Notes: a model not told the origin generated them from the sequence alone. A stretch of DNA of 64,000 nucleotides from Aliarcobacter butzleri (GCF_900187115.1 NZ_LT906455.1:992001-1056000), one strand, 5' to 3'; shown: positions 18,478-28,510, numbered from the stretch's first letter. Translations and numbers: made by a program.

Positions 18478-19237
18478 AGTATGCTCTATAAAATACTCTA
18501 AATCTAATTTTTATTGGTTCCGTTGGTTTAGGATAATCTTTGTATGCAATTTCAATCAATTCAATAGAATGTTTATCTAAAACAGAATATCCTGATGAGT
18601 TAATAATCCTTAAATCACTAATATCTCCATTTGGATAAAAGATAAATTCTACAGTATTGATTCCACCAATTTTTTGTTTTGCTGCAAGTTCTGGATAACC
18701 CATTCTATCAAGAACTCTTTGTGTTATAACTTGAAAATTATTTAGATTTTTTTCTAAATAAGCTTTTTGAACTTTTGTAAAATTTTTATACTCTTCTCCA
18801 TAAAGTTTTTCAAGTTCATTTAAAATATTTTTATTTATAGGTTCTTTTTGAGATAAAAAATTTTCTAAAGTTTTTTCTTGTAAAGCATTTGTCTCTTTTA
18901 AAATATTTTTTTGCATCTCTTTTGCTTGTTTTATATCTGCACTTTTTTTTGTATTTTGAGAAATTTTATTTTCAGATTCGTTTTTTGGAACTTTTATCTG
19001 TTTTTCAATAATCTTTTCGCTAACTTTTGGTTCAGGTTTTGGCTCGATTTTTTTTTCTTGTGAAATAATTTCTTGTTGAATTTTTACAAATTTTACATCA
19101 GACTTTTTTTCAACTATTTTTTCATTTTGTTCTTGTTTATTCTCTTGTTTTGTTTCATTTAAACTTTTATTATAACTTATCAATAGTAATAAATGGAGTA
19201 TTACAGAGATTATAAATGCGAAGATAATATTTTTCAT
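18476..19237 (-). CDS. TonB-like energy transducer
   Basis: The protein has a short cytoplasmic N-terminus, one membrane helix (about residues 4-20), a long Lys/Glu/Pro-rich periplasmic linker (KIEPKPEPKVSEK), and a C-terminal TonB-type domain with LAAKQKIGGINTVEFIFYPNGDISDLRIINSSGYSVLDKHSIELI. TonB proteins pass proton-motive energy from ExbB-ExbD to outer-membrane receptors. No exbB/exbD or receptor is nearby. I choose ATG 19237 (253 residues); an in-frame TTG at 19255 would place six more residues across the -10 box. See the leaderless finding. Confidence 0.8.
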   Translation of the reverse strand: MKNIIFAFIISVILHLLLLISYNKSLNETKQENKQEQNEKIVEKKSDVKFVKIQQEIISQEKKIEPKPEPKVSEKIIEKQIKVPKNESENKISQNTKKSADIKQAKEMQKNILKETNALQEKTLENFLSQKEPINKNILNELEKLYGEEYKNFTKVQKAYLEKNLNNFQVITQRVLDRMGYPELAAKQKIGGINTVEFIFYPNGDISDLRIINSSGYSVLDKHSIELIEIAYKDYPKPTEPIKIRFRVFYRAY

Positions 19238-19243
19238 AGCGGG

Positions 19244-19249
19244 ATTATA
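19244..19249 (-). promoter_or_regulatory. -10 box of a probably leaderless promoter
   Basis: TATAAT on the minus strand ends exactly 6 bases before the ATG of the TonB-like gene, so +1 would fall on or next to the A of the start codon. No Shine-Dalgarno is visible in the 6-base gap (CCCGCT). Confidence 0.5.
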
Positions 19250-19287
19250 GTACAATTGAGCTAATAATTAATTAATTAGGAATATAA

Positions 19288-20568
19288 ATGTTTGGAAAAT
19301 CAATAGAAGCCTATACTAAGGCTTGTGAAGTAATTCCTGGTGGGGTTGATTCGCCTGTTCGTGCATTTAAAAGTGTAGGAGGAACACCGCCATTTATAAA
19401 AAAAGGAAAAGGTGCATATTTATATGATGTTGATGGAAATAAATATGTAGATTTTGTACAAAGTTGGGGACCACTAATTTTTGGACATTGTGATAAAGAT
19501 ATAGAAAAAGTTGTAATTAAAACTGCAAAAAAAGGTTTATCTTTTGGTGCTCCAACAAAACTTGAAACAAAATTAGCTTCAGAAATTGTTGAAATGTACG
19601 ATAATATTGATAAAGTTAGATTTGTTAGTTCTGGAACAGAAGCAACAATGAGTGCTATTAGATTGGCACGTGGTGTTACAGGGAAAAATGATATTGTTAA
19701 ATTTGAAGGTTGTTATCATGGACATTCTGATTCATTATTAGTTCAAGCTGGCTCTGGATTGGCAACTTTTGGAAGTCCTAGTAGTCCTGGAGTTCCTTCT
19801 GATTTGACAAAACATACTTTACTTTGTGAATATAACAATATAAAAAATTTAGAAAAATGCTTTGCTGATTCAAGTGACATTGCTTGTATCATTATTGAAC
19901 CAATTGCAGGAAATATGGGATTAGTTCCTGCAAGTGAAGAGTTTTTAAAAGCTTGTAGAGAACTTTGTGATAAACATGGTGCTTTATTGATTTTTGATGA
20001 AGTTATGAGTGGATTTAGAGCTAGTTTAACAGGAGCTAGTGGAATTGTAAAAACAAAAGCAGATATTATTACTTTTGGAAAAGTAATAGGAGCTGGAATG
20101 CCTGTTGGTGCTTTTGCTGCATCAAAAGAGATTATGAGTAATTTATCACCTGAAGGAAAAATATATCAAGCTGGAACTTTAAGTGGAAATCCTGTTGCTA
20201 TGGCTGCAGGTTTAAAAAGCTTAAGAAAATTAAAAGCAAATCCTGATATTTACGATGAATTAAATAAAAAAGCCTTACGATTAGTAAATGGTTTGAAAAA
20301 AATTGCTAATAAATATGAAATCCCATTTCAAGTTGATACAAGAGGAAGTATGTTTGGTTTCTTCTTTTGTGAAAAAGAACCAAAAAATTTCAAAGATGTT
20401 GGACTTTGTGATTTTAAAAGATTTGCAACATTTCATCACGAGATGTTAAAAAAAGGTTTCTATTTTGCTTGTTCTCAATATGAAACAGGTTTTATTTGTA
20501 CAAAAATTACAAATAAAGATATTGATGCTTGTTTAAAAGCAGCAAATGAAGTTATGAAAAATTTATAA
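19288..20568 (+). CDS. hemL: Glutamate-1-semialdehyde 2,1-aminomutase
   Basis: A PLP-dependent enzyme that converts glutamate-1-semialdehyde to 5-aminolevulinate in the C5 haem pathway. The 426-residue sequence has the class III aminotransferase pattern: [44 protein letters not shown], and the PLP lysine K265 in [20 protein letters not shown] lies 8 bases before the ATG. The following ppnP and atpZ genes are closely spaced and probably cotranscribed. hemL next to atpZ is a common order in Campylobacterota. Confidence 0.97.
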   Translation: MFGKSIEAYTKACEVIPGGVDSPVRAFKSVGGTPPFIKKGKGAYLYDVDGNKYVDFVQSWGPLIFGHCDKDIEKVVIKTAKKGLSFGAPTKLETKLASEIVEMYDNIDKVRFVSSGTEATMSAIRLARGVTGKNDIVKFEGCYHGHSDSLLVQAGSGLATFGSPSSPGVPSDLTKHTLLCEYNNIKNLEKCFADSSDIACIIIEPIAGNMGLVPASEEFLKACRELCDKHGALLIFDEVMSGFRASLTGASGIVKTKADIITFGKVIGAGMPVGAFAASKEIMSNLSPEGKIYQAGTLSGNPVAMAAGLKSLRKLKANPDIYDELNKKALRLVNGLKKIANKYEIPFQVDTRGSMFGFFFCEKEPKNFKDVGLCDFKRFATFHHEMLKKGFYFACSQYETGFICTKITNKDIDACLKAANEVMKNL

Positions 20569-20581
20569 AAAAAGGAAAAAA

Positions 20582-20896
20582 ATGGAAAGTTTTAAAAATG
20601 TTGAATTGGTAAAAAAGGCAAATATTTATTTTGATGGGAAAGTTACAAGTAGAACTTTTATTGAATCAAATGGTGAGAAAAAAACTTTAGGTATTATGAT
20701 GATTGGTGAATATACTTTTGGTACAAATGAAGCTGAGCTTATGGAAATTATTGCTGGAGAAGTTGAAGTTAAACTAAAAGATACAAATGAGTGGAAAATA
20801 TACGGTGCTAATACATCTTTTAGTGTTCCAGCAAACTCAAGTTTTGATATAAAAGTTAAAACAATAACTGATTATTGTTGTTCTTACATTAAATAG
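20582..20896 (+). CDS. ppnP: Pyrimidine/purine nucleoside phosphorylase PpnP
   Basis: A 104-residue cupin-fold protein of the DUF1255 family, which splits nucleosides by phosphorolysis. Conserved pieces are ANIYFDGKVTSRTF, LGIMMIGEYTFGTNEAELMEII and VPANSSFDIKV. Length matches the E. coli enzyme (94) with a few extra N-terminal residues. It lies 13 bases after hemL, with AAAGGAAA before the ATG. Confidence 0.9.
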   Translation: MESFKNVELVKKANIYFDGKVTSRTFIESNGEKKTLGIMMIGEYTFGTNEAELMEIIAGEVEVKLKDTNEWKIYGANTSFSVPANSSFDIKVKTITDYCCSYIK

Positions 20897-20906
20897 TTGG
20901 TATTTT

Positions 20907-21215
20907 ATGCAAAATGAAGAAAAATATGAAAAACCTAAACATCAAGATAAGATTGTCGCTTTAGATAATTTATCTTTAGGTATTTCTATTGTTGCAGCGA
21001 TATTAATTGGTTTTGGTATTGGTTATGGATTAAAACATCTAACAGGTTATACTTGGACTTTATGGCTTGGAATTATTTGGGGAATATTAGCAGCTGGATT
21101 AAATATCTATAAAGCTTATAAAAGAGCTCAAAAAGAGTTTGAAGGCTTAGAAAATGATCCAAGATATGCTCATAGAGCAAAATATGGAGATAAATCTTTT
21201 GATGACGAAGATTAA
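20907..21215 (+). CDS. atpZ: AtpZ/AtpI family protein
   Basis: A 102-residue protein with two membrane helices (about 23-45 and 50-72) and the family pattern ISIVAAILIGFGIGYGLKHLTG followed by LWLGIIWGILAAGLNIYKAYKRA. AtpZ/AtpI proteins assist assembly of, or Mg uptake for, the F-type ATP synthase. It is not next to the atp operon. The C-terminus is charged (YGDKSFDDED) and overlaps the next gene by 14 bases. Confidence 0.8.
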   Translation: MQNEEKYEKPKHQDKIVALDNLSLGISIVAAILIGFGIGYGLKHLTGYTWTLWLGIIWGILAAGLNIYKAYKRAQKEFEGLENDPRYAHRAKYGDKSFDDED

Positions 21216-21750
21216 TCCCGAGATTATTAAATTTGCAAAGGTTTTTATTTTTTTAGACCTTTGCATTTTTATTTATGCTTTAGTTTTTCAAAATAAATTA
21301 TGGCTTTTAAATACTCAAATAGCTTTTATTTCATCTTTACTTATAACAATTGCTTCTTTTATCTCTTATAAAAAGAATATTCAAAATAGATTGTCAAACT
21401 TTGATTATTCAAAAATATCAAAAGGTGAAGATAGAGATAAAATTGATGAAATAGATGATCCTTACGATTTATATACTGAATATGAAGAAATTCCCGAAAA
21501 TGAATTAACAGCTGAAAAAATCAAAGAAATAATAAATGATGAGAAATCAAAAGTTAAAAGAAATTCTATAAAAAATACAATCTTTTCTGCAAGTGGATTT
21601 TTGTCTATTTATAGGATTTTTGGATATATTATACTGATTTTTGGTTTTTTTGTTTTAAATAACAATAAAATCTTTATGCCAATAGCTTTTATTATAGGTT
21701 TAGGAATAGTTCCATTTGGAGTTTTAATTTCAAAGTTAATTAAAAAATAA
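21202..21750 (+). CDS. Hypothetical membrane protein downstream of atpZ
   Basis: A protein of about 182 residues with four predicted membrane helices in two pairs (about 12-30, 34-52, 134-152, 157-176) separated by an acidic cytoplasmic middle (DEIDDPYDLYTEYEEIPENE). I do not recognise a family with a known function; proteins like this follow hemL/atpZ in other Campylobacterota. The start at ATG 21202 is chosen because GGAGA lies upstream and it gives a normal 14-base overlap; an ATG at 21154 would add 16 residues of low-quality sequence inside atpZ. Confidence 0.75.
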   Translation: MTKINPEIIKFAKVFIFLDLCIFIYALVFQNKLWLLNTQIAFISSLLITIASFISYKKNIQNRLSNFDYSKISKGEDRDKIDEIDDPYDLYTEYEEIPENELTAEKIKEIINDEKSKVKRNSIKNTIFSASGFLSIYRIFGYIILIFGFFVLNNNKIFMPIAFIIGLGIVPFGVLISKLIKK

Positions 21751-21760
21751 CTTTGAAATT
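21726..21760. terminator. Bidirectional hairpin terminator
   Basis: Inverted repeat AATTTCAAAGTTA and TAACTTTGAAATT (13-bp stem, 9-base loop) at the junction of two convergent genes; it overlaps the last codons of the membrane protein gene. Confidence 0.7.
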
Positions 21761-22445
21761 ATAAAACTAAAGGTAAATCAATAACTACTTGATTTCTATC
21801 ACAAGTTATTATAAAAGAGTTACTATCTTTTATATTTATTTTAGAAAAATTACTATTTTTATCATAAGAAGAGATGTTTACACTTATCAAAGAGTATTTC
21901 TTTTCATCTATTTTTATATGTTCTCCAACTTTTAACAAAATAGAACAAGATACATTTTTTGTTTCATTACTAAATGCTTCAAAAACTTGATTTAATGTTT
22001 TTATAAAAGAGTTTGCGTCAAGTTTAAATTCAGGAATTGAAGGGTCATATTTTTTTGTAAAATTAATATTTGATTTGATTTTGCTTGTTGAAATAGCTAA
22101 ATCAACTAAAGTGAAAATATTAGTAGTATTAATATTTTTTATATTCAGGTTAGTCTCTTTTTTTACCATTGCACTTTTATAAAGTTTTACATGGATTTCT
22201 TCATCATTTTCATACATAACTGTAATAGCATAAAAAGTATAATTTTGCATTGTTAAATCAATATATGAAGTTAATGCTCCAAAAGTTTTTGGAGCATAAG
22301 TAAGTGCTAAATCGAAAATCTCTTTAGGTTTTATTCTATTTAATAAAAATTGTGCTTCTGAATTAGAATACAATATTTTAGCGTTAGATGAAAAAGATAA
22401 AATAGGATTTAAATCCATTTCTACCCAGTTTTCAAAAAAATTCAT
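21759..22445 (-). CDS. Protein with PAS-like N-terminus, downstream of rpoD
   Basis: A 228-residue soluble protein of unknown function. The N-terminal 100 residues (LNPILSFSSNAKILYSNSEAQFLL, then YAITVMYENDEEIHVKLYKS) look like a PAS sensor fold. The C-terminal half (LDANSFIKTLNQVFEAFSNE, then CSILLKVGEHIKI) recalls the N-box helix and strands of a histidine-kinase ATPase domain, but no phospho-acceptor His and no glycine boxes are present. It starts 2 bases after the rpoD stop, so it is translated from the rpoD mRNA. A link to sigma-factor control is only a guess from position. Confidence 0.6.
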   Translation of the reverse strand: MNFFENWVEMDLNPILSFSSNAKILYSNSEAQFLLNRIKPKEIFDLALTYAPKTFGALTSYIDLTMQNYTFYAITVMYENDEEIHVKLYKSAMVKKETNLNIKNINTTNIFTLVDLAISTSKIKSNINFTKKYDPSIPEFKLDANSFIKTLNQVFEAFSNETKNVSCSILLKVGEHIKIDEKKYSLISVNISSYDKNSNFSKINIKDSNSFIITCDRNQVVIDLPLVL

Positions 22446-22447
22446 AT

Positions 22448-24328
22448 TTAACTTTCTACGTAATTTTTAAGATTTTTACCAACTTTTGGATGTTTTAGTT
22501 TTTTTATAGCACTAGATTCAATTTGTCTAACTCTTTCTCTTGTTACGTTTAGTTCTTTACCAATTTCTTCTAATGTTCTATCACTTGCATCTTCCATAAG
22601 ACCAAATCTCATTCTAATAACTGCTTGTTCTCTTTCATTTAATTGACTTAAAATTTGGTCAATTTGTCCTTGTAAATCTTCTTTCATGATATTATCAATT
22701 GGTGTTGGAGCTTTTTCATCAGGAACAAAATCTCCAAATTTACCATCTTCATCACTTCCAATAGGAGCTTCAAGTGAAACAGGTTCTTTTGTGATTTTAA
22801 TAACTTGTTTTACTTTATCAACTGGTAATCCAACTTCTTTTGCGATTTCTTCAATATCAGGCTCTTTACCATTTTCTTGAACACCTTTTCTGATGATTTT
22901 ATTAATTCTATTAATAGTTTCAATCATGTGAATTGGAATTCTAATAGTTCTTGCTTGATCTGCAATTGCTCTACTTATAGCTTGTCTAATCCACCAAGTT
23001 GCATAAGTTGAGAATTTATAACCTTTTTTATATTCAAACTTATCAACAGCTTTCATTAGTCCAATATTACCTTCTTGAATCAAGTCAAGGAATGGTAAAC
23101 CTCTATTTGTATATCTTTTTGCAATAGAAACAACAAGTCTTAAATTTGATTTTGCCATTCTTGTTTTTGAAGTATCCGTAATTTGTTTACCTCTTTTTAT
23201 TTGTTCAAGAACTGCTTTTAACTCTTCAGGAGTTAAATCAAAACCATCTTTAGAAGCTTCTGCTGTTTGAAATAATTTTTTTATTTCCATATATGTAGAA
23301 ACCATCGTAGCTTCAGGAACCATTGCAGTTATTTGTGCTTTAGATAAATTTACAATATTATCTAAAATCTTTTGGTGGTTTTTTTGTAAAGTTTCATTAA
23401 ATAGTGGTAATTTATACTCTAATCTTTTTAATTCACTATCAAAACCAGTATCTGATTTAAGCGCTGTTTCCATAGCTTTTACAATTTCTGTAATAAGTTT
23501 AGATGTTGGACCTAAATCAAGTAAAGCTTCTTTTAAAAGTCTTTTTTTGAAAGCAGTTGCAAGATTAAAAGTCATTAAATCAGATTCTTCATCAGATTTT
23601 GAAGTCTCTTTTGCTTGAAATTTCAACCACTCTTTTTTTGCTTTTTCAAGATTTTTAAATGCTTCGATGATTGTTTGAGCTCTTTTATCTAGTTTTTTTT
23701 GTTTTTTACCAGAAACTTTTTCTTCATCATCTTCGAAACTTTCTTCTTCAGAATCTTCTTCCTCTAAATCTTCACTATCAAAATCATCTTCTTCCTCTTC
23801 TGTATCATCATCAAAGTTTTTGAATAATTCTTTTACTTTTCTTTCTCTATTAACTAAAGGTTCTCTATATTCTAAAATGAAATCAATTAGATATGGTACA
23901 TAACAAATAGCATCAAGAATAATATCTTCACCAGTCTCGATTTTTTTTGATATTTCAACTTCTTCTTCTTTTGTTAAAAGTGGGATTTGTCCCATTTCTC
24001 TTAAATACATTCTAACAGGAGAATCAGATCTTGACCATTCAAGTAGCTCTTTATTTTTTAATAAGTCAAAAACATCATCTTCATTTTCAATAAGTTTTTC
24101 TCTTAACTCTTTTTTCTTTTTAGCTTCTTCATCATTCATTCTTTTTGCTTGTTCTTGCGAACTAATAACTGTTACGTTATATAATTGAATTAGTGCTAAA
24201 AGTTTTTTAATAGTTGGACCAGATGGTGCTTTTGGAAAAATTTTAATAATTTTTTCATAAGTTAAAACTGAGTCTTTATACTCTTTTACAAGAAGTTCAA
24301 TAGTTTTATTTATATCTTTCACGCTCAT
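22448..24328 (-). CDS. rpoD: RNA polymerase primary sigma factor RpoD
   Basis: The 626-residue housekeeping sigma factor. Region 1.1 is at the N-terminus, region 1.2 at [17 protein letters not shown], followed by a highly acidic insert (about residues 173-205) and the non-conserved region. Regions 2.1-2.4 follow ([51 protein letters not shown]), then region 3, and region 4 with the helix-turn-helix [27 protein letters not shown] (24370-24365 minus strand) lies about 40 bases before the start, and GGAG is positioned for the ATG. Confidence 0.97.
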   Translation of the reverse strand: MSVKDINKTIELLVKEYKDSVLTYEKIIKIFPKAPSGPTIKKLLALIQLYNVTVISSQEQAKRMNDEEAKKKKELREKLIENEDDVFDLLKNKELLEWSRSDSPVRMYLREMGQIPLLTKEEEVEISKKIETGEDIILDAICYVPYLIDFILEYREPLVNRERKVKELFKNFDDDTEEEEDDFDSEDLEEEDSEEESFEDDEEKVSGKKQKKLDKRAQTIIEAFKNLEKAKKEWLKFQAKETSKSDEESDLMTFNLATAFKKRLLKEALLDLGPTSKLITEIVKAMETALKSDTGFDSELKRLEYKLPLFNETLQKNHQKILDNIVNLSKAQITAMVPEATMVSTYMEIKKLFQTAEASKDGFDLTPEELKAVLEQIKRGKQITDTSKTRMAKSNLRLVVSIAKRYTNRGLPFLDLIQEGNIGLMKAVDKFEYKKGYKFSTYATWWIRQAISRAIADQARTIRIPIHMIETINRINKIIRKGVQENGKEPDIEEIAKEVGLPVDKVKQVIKITKEPVSLEAPIGSDEDGKFGDFVPDEKAPTPIDNIMKEDLQGQIDQILSQLNEREQAVIRMRFGLMEDASDRTLEEIGKELNVTRERVRQIESSAIKKLKHPKVGKNLKNYVES

Positions 24329-24495
24329 TTTGCTAGGAAATCTCCTTTTTTATGATAAGAGAGGATTATACCCAAATTAATTGAATATCTGATTAAGAAT
24401 AATTTATTTAAAGAAAAATTACTAAAAAATTAGTTAGAATGTCTCATTTTTAATTAATAAAAAAATTAGTTTATTAAATATCAAGGATAAAAAGT

Positions 24496-24996
24496 ATGAA
24501 TACTATTACAGGGAAAGTTTGGAATTTTGGGGCAAATATTGATACTGATGTTATAATTGCAGCTCGTTATTTAAATAGTTCAGATCCTGAACATTTAGCA
24601 AAATATGTTATGGAAGATGCGGATCCAGAGTTTCCAAAAAAACTAAAAAAAGGTGATATTATTGTTGCTGGTGAGAATTTTGGATGTGGTTCAAGTAGAG
24701 AACATGCTCCAATTGCACTAAAAGCTGCTGGAATTGCTGCAGTTGTTGCACCTTCTTTTGCAAGAATTTTCTATAGAAATGCTTTTAATATGGGATTACC
24801 AATATTTGAATTACCAGAGTCTTTAGAGATAAAAGAGGGTGAAGAGATATCTATTAATTTAGATAAAGGTGAAATTACAAATAATACAACTAAAAAAACT
24901 TATAAATTTATTCCAATTCCACCATTTATGCAAGAATTAATTGCAACTGGTGGATTAATAAATTATGCAAAAGCAGAAATGAAAAAGGCAATATAA
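24496..24996 (+). CDS. leuD: 3-isopropylmalate dehydratase small subunit
   Basis: LeuD pairs with LeuC to isomerise 2-isopropylmalate to 3-isopropylmalate in leucine synthesis. The 166-residue protein has the swivel-domain marks NIDTDVIIAARYL, GENFGCGSSREHAPIALKAAG and FYRNAFNMGLPIFE. It is the archaeal/short LeuD form. leuC and leuA are not in the window. The stop is directly followed by the leuB start with no gap. Confidence 0.95.
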   Translation: MNTITGKVWNFGANIDTDVIIAARYLNSSDPEHLAKYVMEDADPEFPKKLKKGDIIVAGENFGCGSSREHAPIALKAAGIAAVVAPSFARIFYRNAFNMGLPIFELPESLEIKEGEEISINLDKGEITNNTTKKTYKFIPIPPFMQELIATGGLINYAKAEMKKAI

Positions 24997-26064
24997 ATGA
25001 AAAATTATAATATTTCGATAATAAAAGGTGATGGAATAGGTCCAGAGATTGTTGATGAAGCAATAAAAGTATTAGATGCTGCTTCTAAAAAATGTGGATT
25101 TAAATTAGATTATAAAGAATACTTAATGGGTGGTATCGCTATTGATACAACTGGTGTTCCTCTTCCTCAAGAAACAATAGATGGTGTTTTAGCTAGTGAT
25201 GCTTGTTTATTTGGCGCAATTGGTGGAGAAAAATGGGATACATTACCAAGAGAGTTAAGACCTGAAACTGGATTATTAAAATTCAGAGAAGAGATGGGTG
25301 TTTATGCAAACTTAAGACCTGCAATTATTTATGATGAATTAGTTAATGCCTCTACTTTAAAACCTGAAGTAATTAAAGGTGTTGATATTATGATTGTAAG
25401 AGAATTAATTGGTGGTATTTACTTTGGAAAACCAAGAGAAAATGATGGATTTAAAGCATTTAATACAATGGTTTATACAAAACCAGAAATAATTAGAATT
25501 GGTAAAACAGCATTTGAACTTGCAATGAAAAGAGACAAAAGAGTTTGTTCAGTTGATAAAGCAAATGTTTTAGAAGTTTCTCAACTTTGGAGAGATACTA
25601 TGAATGAATTATCAAAAGATTATCCAGAAGTAACTTTAAGTCATATGTATGTAGATAATGCTGCAATGCAATTAGTAAGAAATCCAAAACAATTTGATGT
25701 TATTGTAACTGGAAATATTTTTGGAGATATTTTAAGTGATACAGCTTCAATGGTTGTTGGTTCTATTGGATTATTACCGTCAGCTTCGACAGGTGATAAA
25801 ACAGCAATTTATGAACCAATTCATGGAAGTGCTCCTGATATTGCTGGACAAGGAATAGCAAATCCGTTAGCAACAATAGTAAGTGCAGCTATGATGTTAA
25901 GATACTCTTTAAATGAAATTAAAGCAGCTGATATAATAGAAGATGCAATAAAAGCGGTATTAAAAGATGGTTATAGAACTAAAGATTTAGCAGCATATGA
26001 TGCAAAAGAGGTGTTAAATACATCTTCAATGGGTGATATTATTGTTAAATACATAAATGCATGA
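24997..26064 (+). CDS. leuB: 3-isopropylmalate dehydrogenase
   Basis: The NAD-dependent oxidative decarboxylase that makes 2-ketoisocaproate from 3-isopropylmalate. The 355 residues contain the family marks [45 protein letters not shown], the metal-site region [35 protein letters not shown], and the NAD loop [20 protein letters not shown]. It immediately follows leuD. Confidence 0.97.
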   Translation: MKNYNISIIKGDGIGPEIVDEAIKVLDAASKKCGFKLDYKEYLMGGIAIDTTGVPLPQETIDGVLASDACLFGAIGGEKWDTLPRELRPETGLLKFREEMGVYANLRPAIIYDELVNASTLKPEVIKGVDIMIVRELIGGIYFGKPRENDGFKAFNTMVYTKPEIIRIGKTAFELAMKRDKRVCSVDKANVLEVSQLWRDTMNELSKDYPEVTLSHMYVDNAAMQLVRNPKQFDVIVTGNIFGDILSDTASMVVGSIGLLPSASTGDKTAIYEPIHGSAPDIAGQGIANPLATIVSAAMMLRYSLNEIKAADIIEDAIKAVLKDGYRTKDLAAYDAKEVLNTSSMGDIIVKYINA

Positions 26065-26085
26065 TTTAATTTACTAGGATTAAAT

Positions 26086-27015
26086 ATGAGTGGTAAAAAA
26101 TATAGATTAGTTACAAGAAGTGATATGGATGGCTTAGTTTGTGGTACTTTGCTTAAGTATCTAGATATCATTGATGAAATTACTTTTGTGCATCCAAAAG
26201 ATATGCAAGATGGAAAAATTGAAATAACACAAAATGATATAACAACAAACCTTCCTTATGTAGAAGGTGTATATTTAGCTTTTGATCACCATTTTTCTGA
26301 AACACTAAGAAATGAGAAAAAAGAGAATCATATTATTAATCCTGATGCTCCAAGTGCAGCACAAGTTGTTTATGAATATTATAATGGAGATGAAGTTTTC
26401 CCTGGATATTTCACATCAATGATGATTGGTGCAAATAAAGCTGATAGTGCAGATTTTACAATAGAAGATATTTTAGAACCAAGAGCTTGGGCATTACTTA
26501 GTTTTTTAATGGATAGTAGAACTGGACTTGGGCGATTTAGAAATTTTAGAATTTCGAATTATCAATTAATGATGGATTTAATTAATTACTGTGCAAGACA
26601 TAATATTGATGAAATTTTAGAATTACCAGATGTTAAAGAAAGAGTTGAATTATACTTCAAATATGAAAATGAGTTTAAAGAACAATTAAAAAGATGTACA
26701 AAAGTTATAAACAATCTTTTAATTGTAGATTATAGAGAAGAAGAGGTAATTTATCCAGGAAATAGATTTATGGTTTATGCTTTATTCCCTGAGCAAAATA
26801 TATCTATTCATGTAGTTTGGGGTAGAGATAAACAAAATATCGTATTTAGTCCAGGAAAATCAATTATTAATAAAACTTCAAAAACAAATATTGGTGAATT
26901 AATGCTTAAATATGGTGGTGGCGGACACGTTGCTGCTGGTGGTTGTCAAATTGAGACACAAAAAGCACAAACTGTTTTAGAAGAATTAATAAAAAAAATA
27001 AATGAAGATGGATAA
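26086..27015 (+). CDS. DHH family phosphoesterase (exopolyphosphatase-like)
   Basis: A 309-residue DHH/DHHA1 protein. Motif I is RSDMDGLVCGTLL, the DHH triad is in YLAFDHHFSET, a further metal residue lies in NKADSADF, and the C-terminal DHHA1 substrate motif is GGGGHVAAGGCQ. Members cut phosphodiester or polyphosphate substrates with two metal ions (RecJ, NrnA, PPX1 types). Which substrate applies here is not readable; Campylobacterota genes like this are often labelled exopolyphosphatase. It follows leuB by 21 bases. Confidence 0.85.
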   Translation: MSGKKYRLVTRSDMDGLVCGTLLKYLDIIDEITFVHPKDMQDGKIEITQNDITTNLPYVEGVYLAFDHHFSETLRNEKKENHIINPDAPSAAQVVYEYYNGDEVFPGYFTSMMIGANKADSADFTIEDILEPRAWALLSFLMDSRTGLGRFRNFRISNYQLMMDLINYCARHNIDEILELPDVKERVELYFKYENEFKEQLKRCTKVINNLLIVDYREEEVIYPGNRFMVYALFPEQNISIHVVWGRDKQNIVFSPGKSIINKTSKTNIGELMLKYGGGGHVAAGGCQIETQKAQTVLEELIKKINEDG

Positions 27016-27041
27016 AAAAGAAGTTTTAAAACTTCTTTTTT
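27014..27041. terminator. Bidirectional hairpin terminator
   Basis: A perfect 28-base palindrome, AAAAAAGAAGTTTT followed by its complement, between the convergent DHH and HIT genes. Confidence 0.85.
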
Positions 27042-27385
27042 AATATTTCATAAAATTCTTCAAAAGAAGGTAGCTTTAGATTTGCATCTCTTTGTTTTTT
27101 CCCCCACATTGGTTCTGGAAAAAATGAGTCTTCTTTAAATCTTGCCATAATATGAAAATGAACATGAGGAACATAGTTTCCAAATGAAGCTATGTTTATT
27201 TTATCTGGTTTAAAATATTCTAACATCTCTTTTTCAATTAAGTCCAAATATTTCCAAATTTCTTCTTTTGTTTTAGTATCACAAAAAGAAAACTCTTTTA
27301 TTGGTTCATTAGTAAATATTTTTAGCCAAGGAATTTCGCTATTTTCAACTTCAATTTTGATTAATTTATTTTTAAAAAGTAACAT
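27026..27385 (-). CDS. HIT family protein
   Basis: A 119-residue histidine-triad protein; the HIT motif is HVHFH in NYVPHVHFHIMARF. HIT proteins hydrolyse or transfer nucleotidyl groups, often AMP from adenylylated substrates. The N-terminal half (IPWLKIFTNEPIKEFSF and EEIWKYLDLIEKEML) also fits. It is a single-gene unit divergent from the ribosomal protein operon. Confidence 0.85.
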   Translation of the reverse strand: MLLFKNKLIKIEVENSEIPWLKIFTNEPIKEFSFCDTKTKEEIWKYLDLIEKEMLEYFKPDKINIASFGNYVPHVHFHIMARFKEDSFFPEPMWGKKQRDANLKLPSFEEFYEILKKKF

Positions 27386-27609
27386 TATTGACCTTTTTTA
27401 TAAAATTTTATGAATAATACTACAATTGCTATTAAAACTAATATTCAACTAGCTTTAAGCATAAATTAAATATAATCCAAATTCCATTTTTCCAACCATT
27501 GAAGAAGTTTTTGTAAAATATTCGTATTTTATAAAGAGTTGGTAAAAGTTTTTTTTGACTTTTTCCTGTTGGAAATGGGAAAAAAACACAAATAAGAAGG
27601 ATAAGACTT
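27386..27609. promoter_or_regulatory. Divergent intergenic region with leader of the ribosomal protein operon
   Basis: A good -10 box TATAAT lies at 27471-27476 on the plus strand; with a start near 27484 the rpmJ mRNA would have a leader of about 125 bases. Near its end TTTTCC (27561-27566) can pair either with GGAAA (27571-27575) or with GGGAAAA (27577-27583), two mutually exclusive hairpins before the AAGAAGG ribosome site. No RNA gene or extra reading frame of note is seen. Confidence 0.45.
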
Positions 27610-27723
27610 ATGAAAGTAAGAGCTTCAGTAAAAAAAATGTGTGATAAATGCAAAGTTATCAAAAGAAGAGGTATCGTAAGAGTAATCTGCGAAAACAAAA
27701 AACATAAACAAAGACAAGGATAA
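27610..27723 (+). CDS. rpmJ: 50S ribosomal protein L36
   Basis: A 37-residue protein starting [20 protein letters not shown] and ending HKQRQG. It is the zinc-binding (C+) form with CxxC, then Cys and His further on. AAGAAGG precedes the ATG. It is the first gene of the operon; infA, map and secY, which often come before rpmJ, are not here. Confidence 0.96.
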   Translation: MKVRASVKKMCDKCKVIKRRGIVRVICENKKHKQRQG

Positions 27724-27728
27724 GACAC

Positions 27729-28097
27729 ATGGCAAGAATCGCGGGTGTTGATTTACCAAATAAAAAAAGAATGGAATATGCATTAACGTATATTTATGGT
27801 ATAGGTTTACATAATTCAAGATTAATTTTAAATGCAGTTGGAATTGATTTCAACAAAAGAGCCTTTGAATTAACAGAAGATGAAGCAGCAGCAATCAGAA
27901 AAGAGATCCAAGAAAACTATATGGTTGAAGGGGACTTAAGAAAAAAAGTTGCTATGGATATTAAATCTTTAATGGATTTAGGTTCATATAGAGGGTTAAG
28001 ACATAGAAAAGGTTTACCTTGTAGAGGGCAAAAGACTAAAACTAATGCAAGAACAAGAAAAGGTAAAAAGAAAACTGTTGGTGCAGCAACTAAATAA
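27729..28097 (+). CDS. rpsM: 30S ribosomal protein S13
   Basis: 122 residues beginning [21 protein letters not shown] and ending with the basic tail that follows [22 protein letters not shown]13 sits in the head of the small subunit and contacts the P-site tRNA and bridge B1. It starts 5 bases after rpmJ. Confidence 0.98.
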   Translation: MARIAGVDLPNKKRMEYALTYIYGIGLHNSRLILNAVGIDFNKRAFELTEDEAAAIRKEIQENYMVEGDLRKKVAMDIKSLMDLGSYRGLRHRKGLPCRGQKTKTNARTRKGKKKTVGAATK

Positions 28098-28107
28098 GGG
28101 ATTGTAA

Positions 28108-28500
28108 ATGGCAAAAAGAAAAGTTACTAGAAAAAAAATTGTAAGAAAAAATATTGCTGATGGTATCGTACATATTGCTGCAAGTTTCAATAATACAATG
28201 GTTACAGTTACAGACAATGCAGGAAATGCAATTGCATGGTCAAGTGCTGGAAATTTAGGATTTAAAGGTTCTAAAAAATCAACTCCATTTGCTGCGCAAG
28301 CTGCTGTTGAAGATGCGATGAATAAAGCAATGGAACATGGTATTAAAAATGTTGGAATTAAAATTCAAGGACCAGGTTCAGGAAGAGATACAGCAGTTAA
28401 AGCAGTAGGTTCTATGGACGGAGTTAGAGTTACTTGGTTAAAAGATGTTACACCATTAGCACACAATGGTTGTAGACCTCCTAAAAGAAGAAGAGTGTAA
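28108..28500 (+). CDS. rpsK: 30S ribosomal protein S11
   Basis: 130 residues with the S11 pattern [34 protein letters not shown] and the C-terminal [13 protein letters not shown]-type end (here [14 protein letters not shown]). It forms part of the small-subunit platform. RBS GGGA lies before the start. Confidence 0.98.
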   Translation: MAKRKVTRKKIVRKNIADGIVHIAASFNNTMVTVTDNAGNAIAWSSAGNLGFKGSKKSTPFAAQAAVEDAMNKAMEHGIKNVGIKIQGPGSGRDTAVKAVGSMDGVRVTWLKDVTPLAHNGCRPPKRRRV

Positions 28501-28510
28501 GGGGTAAATA

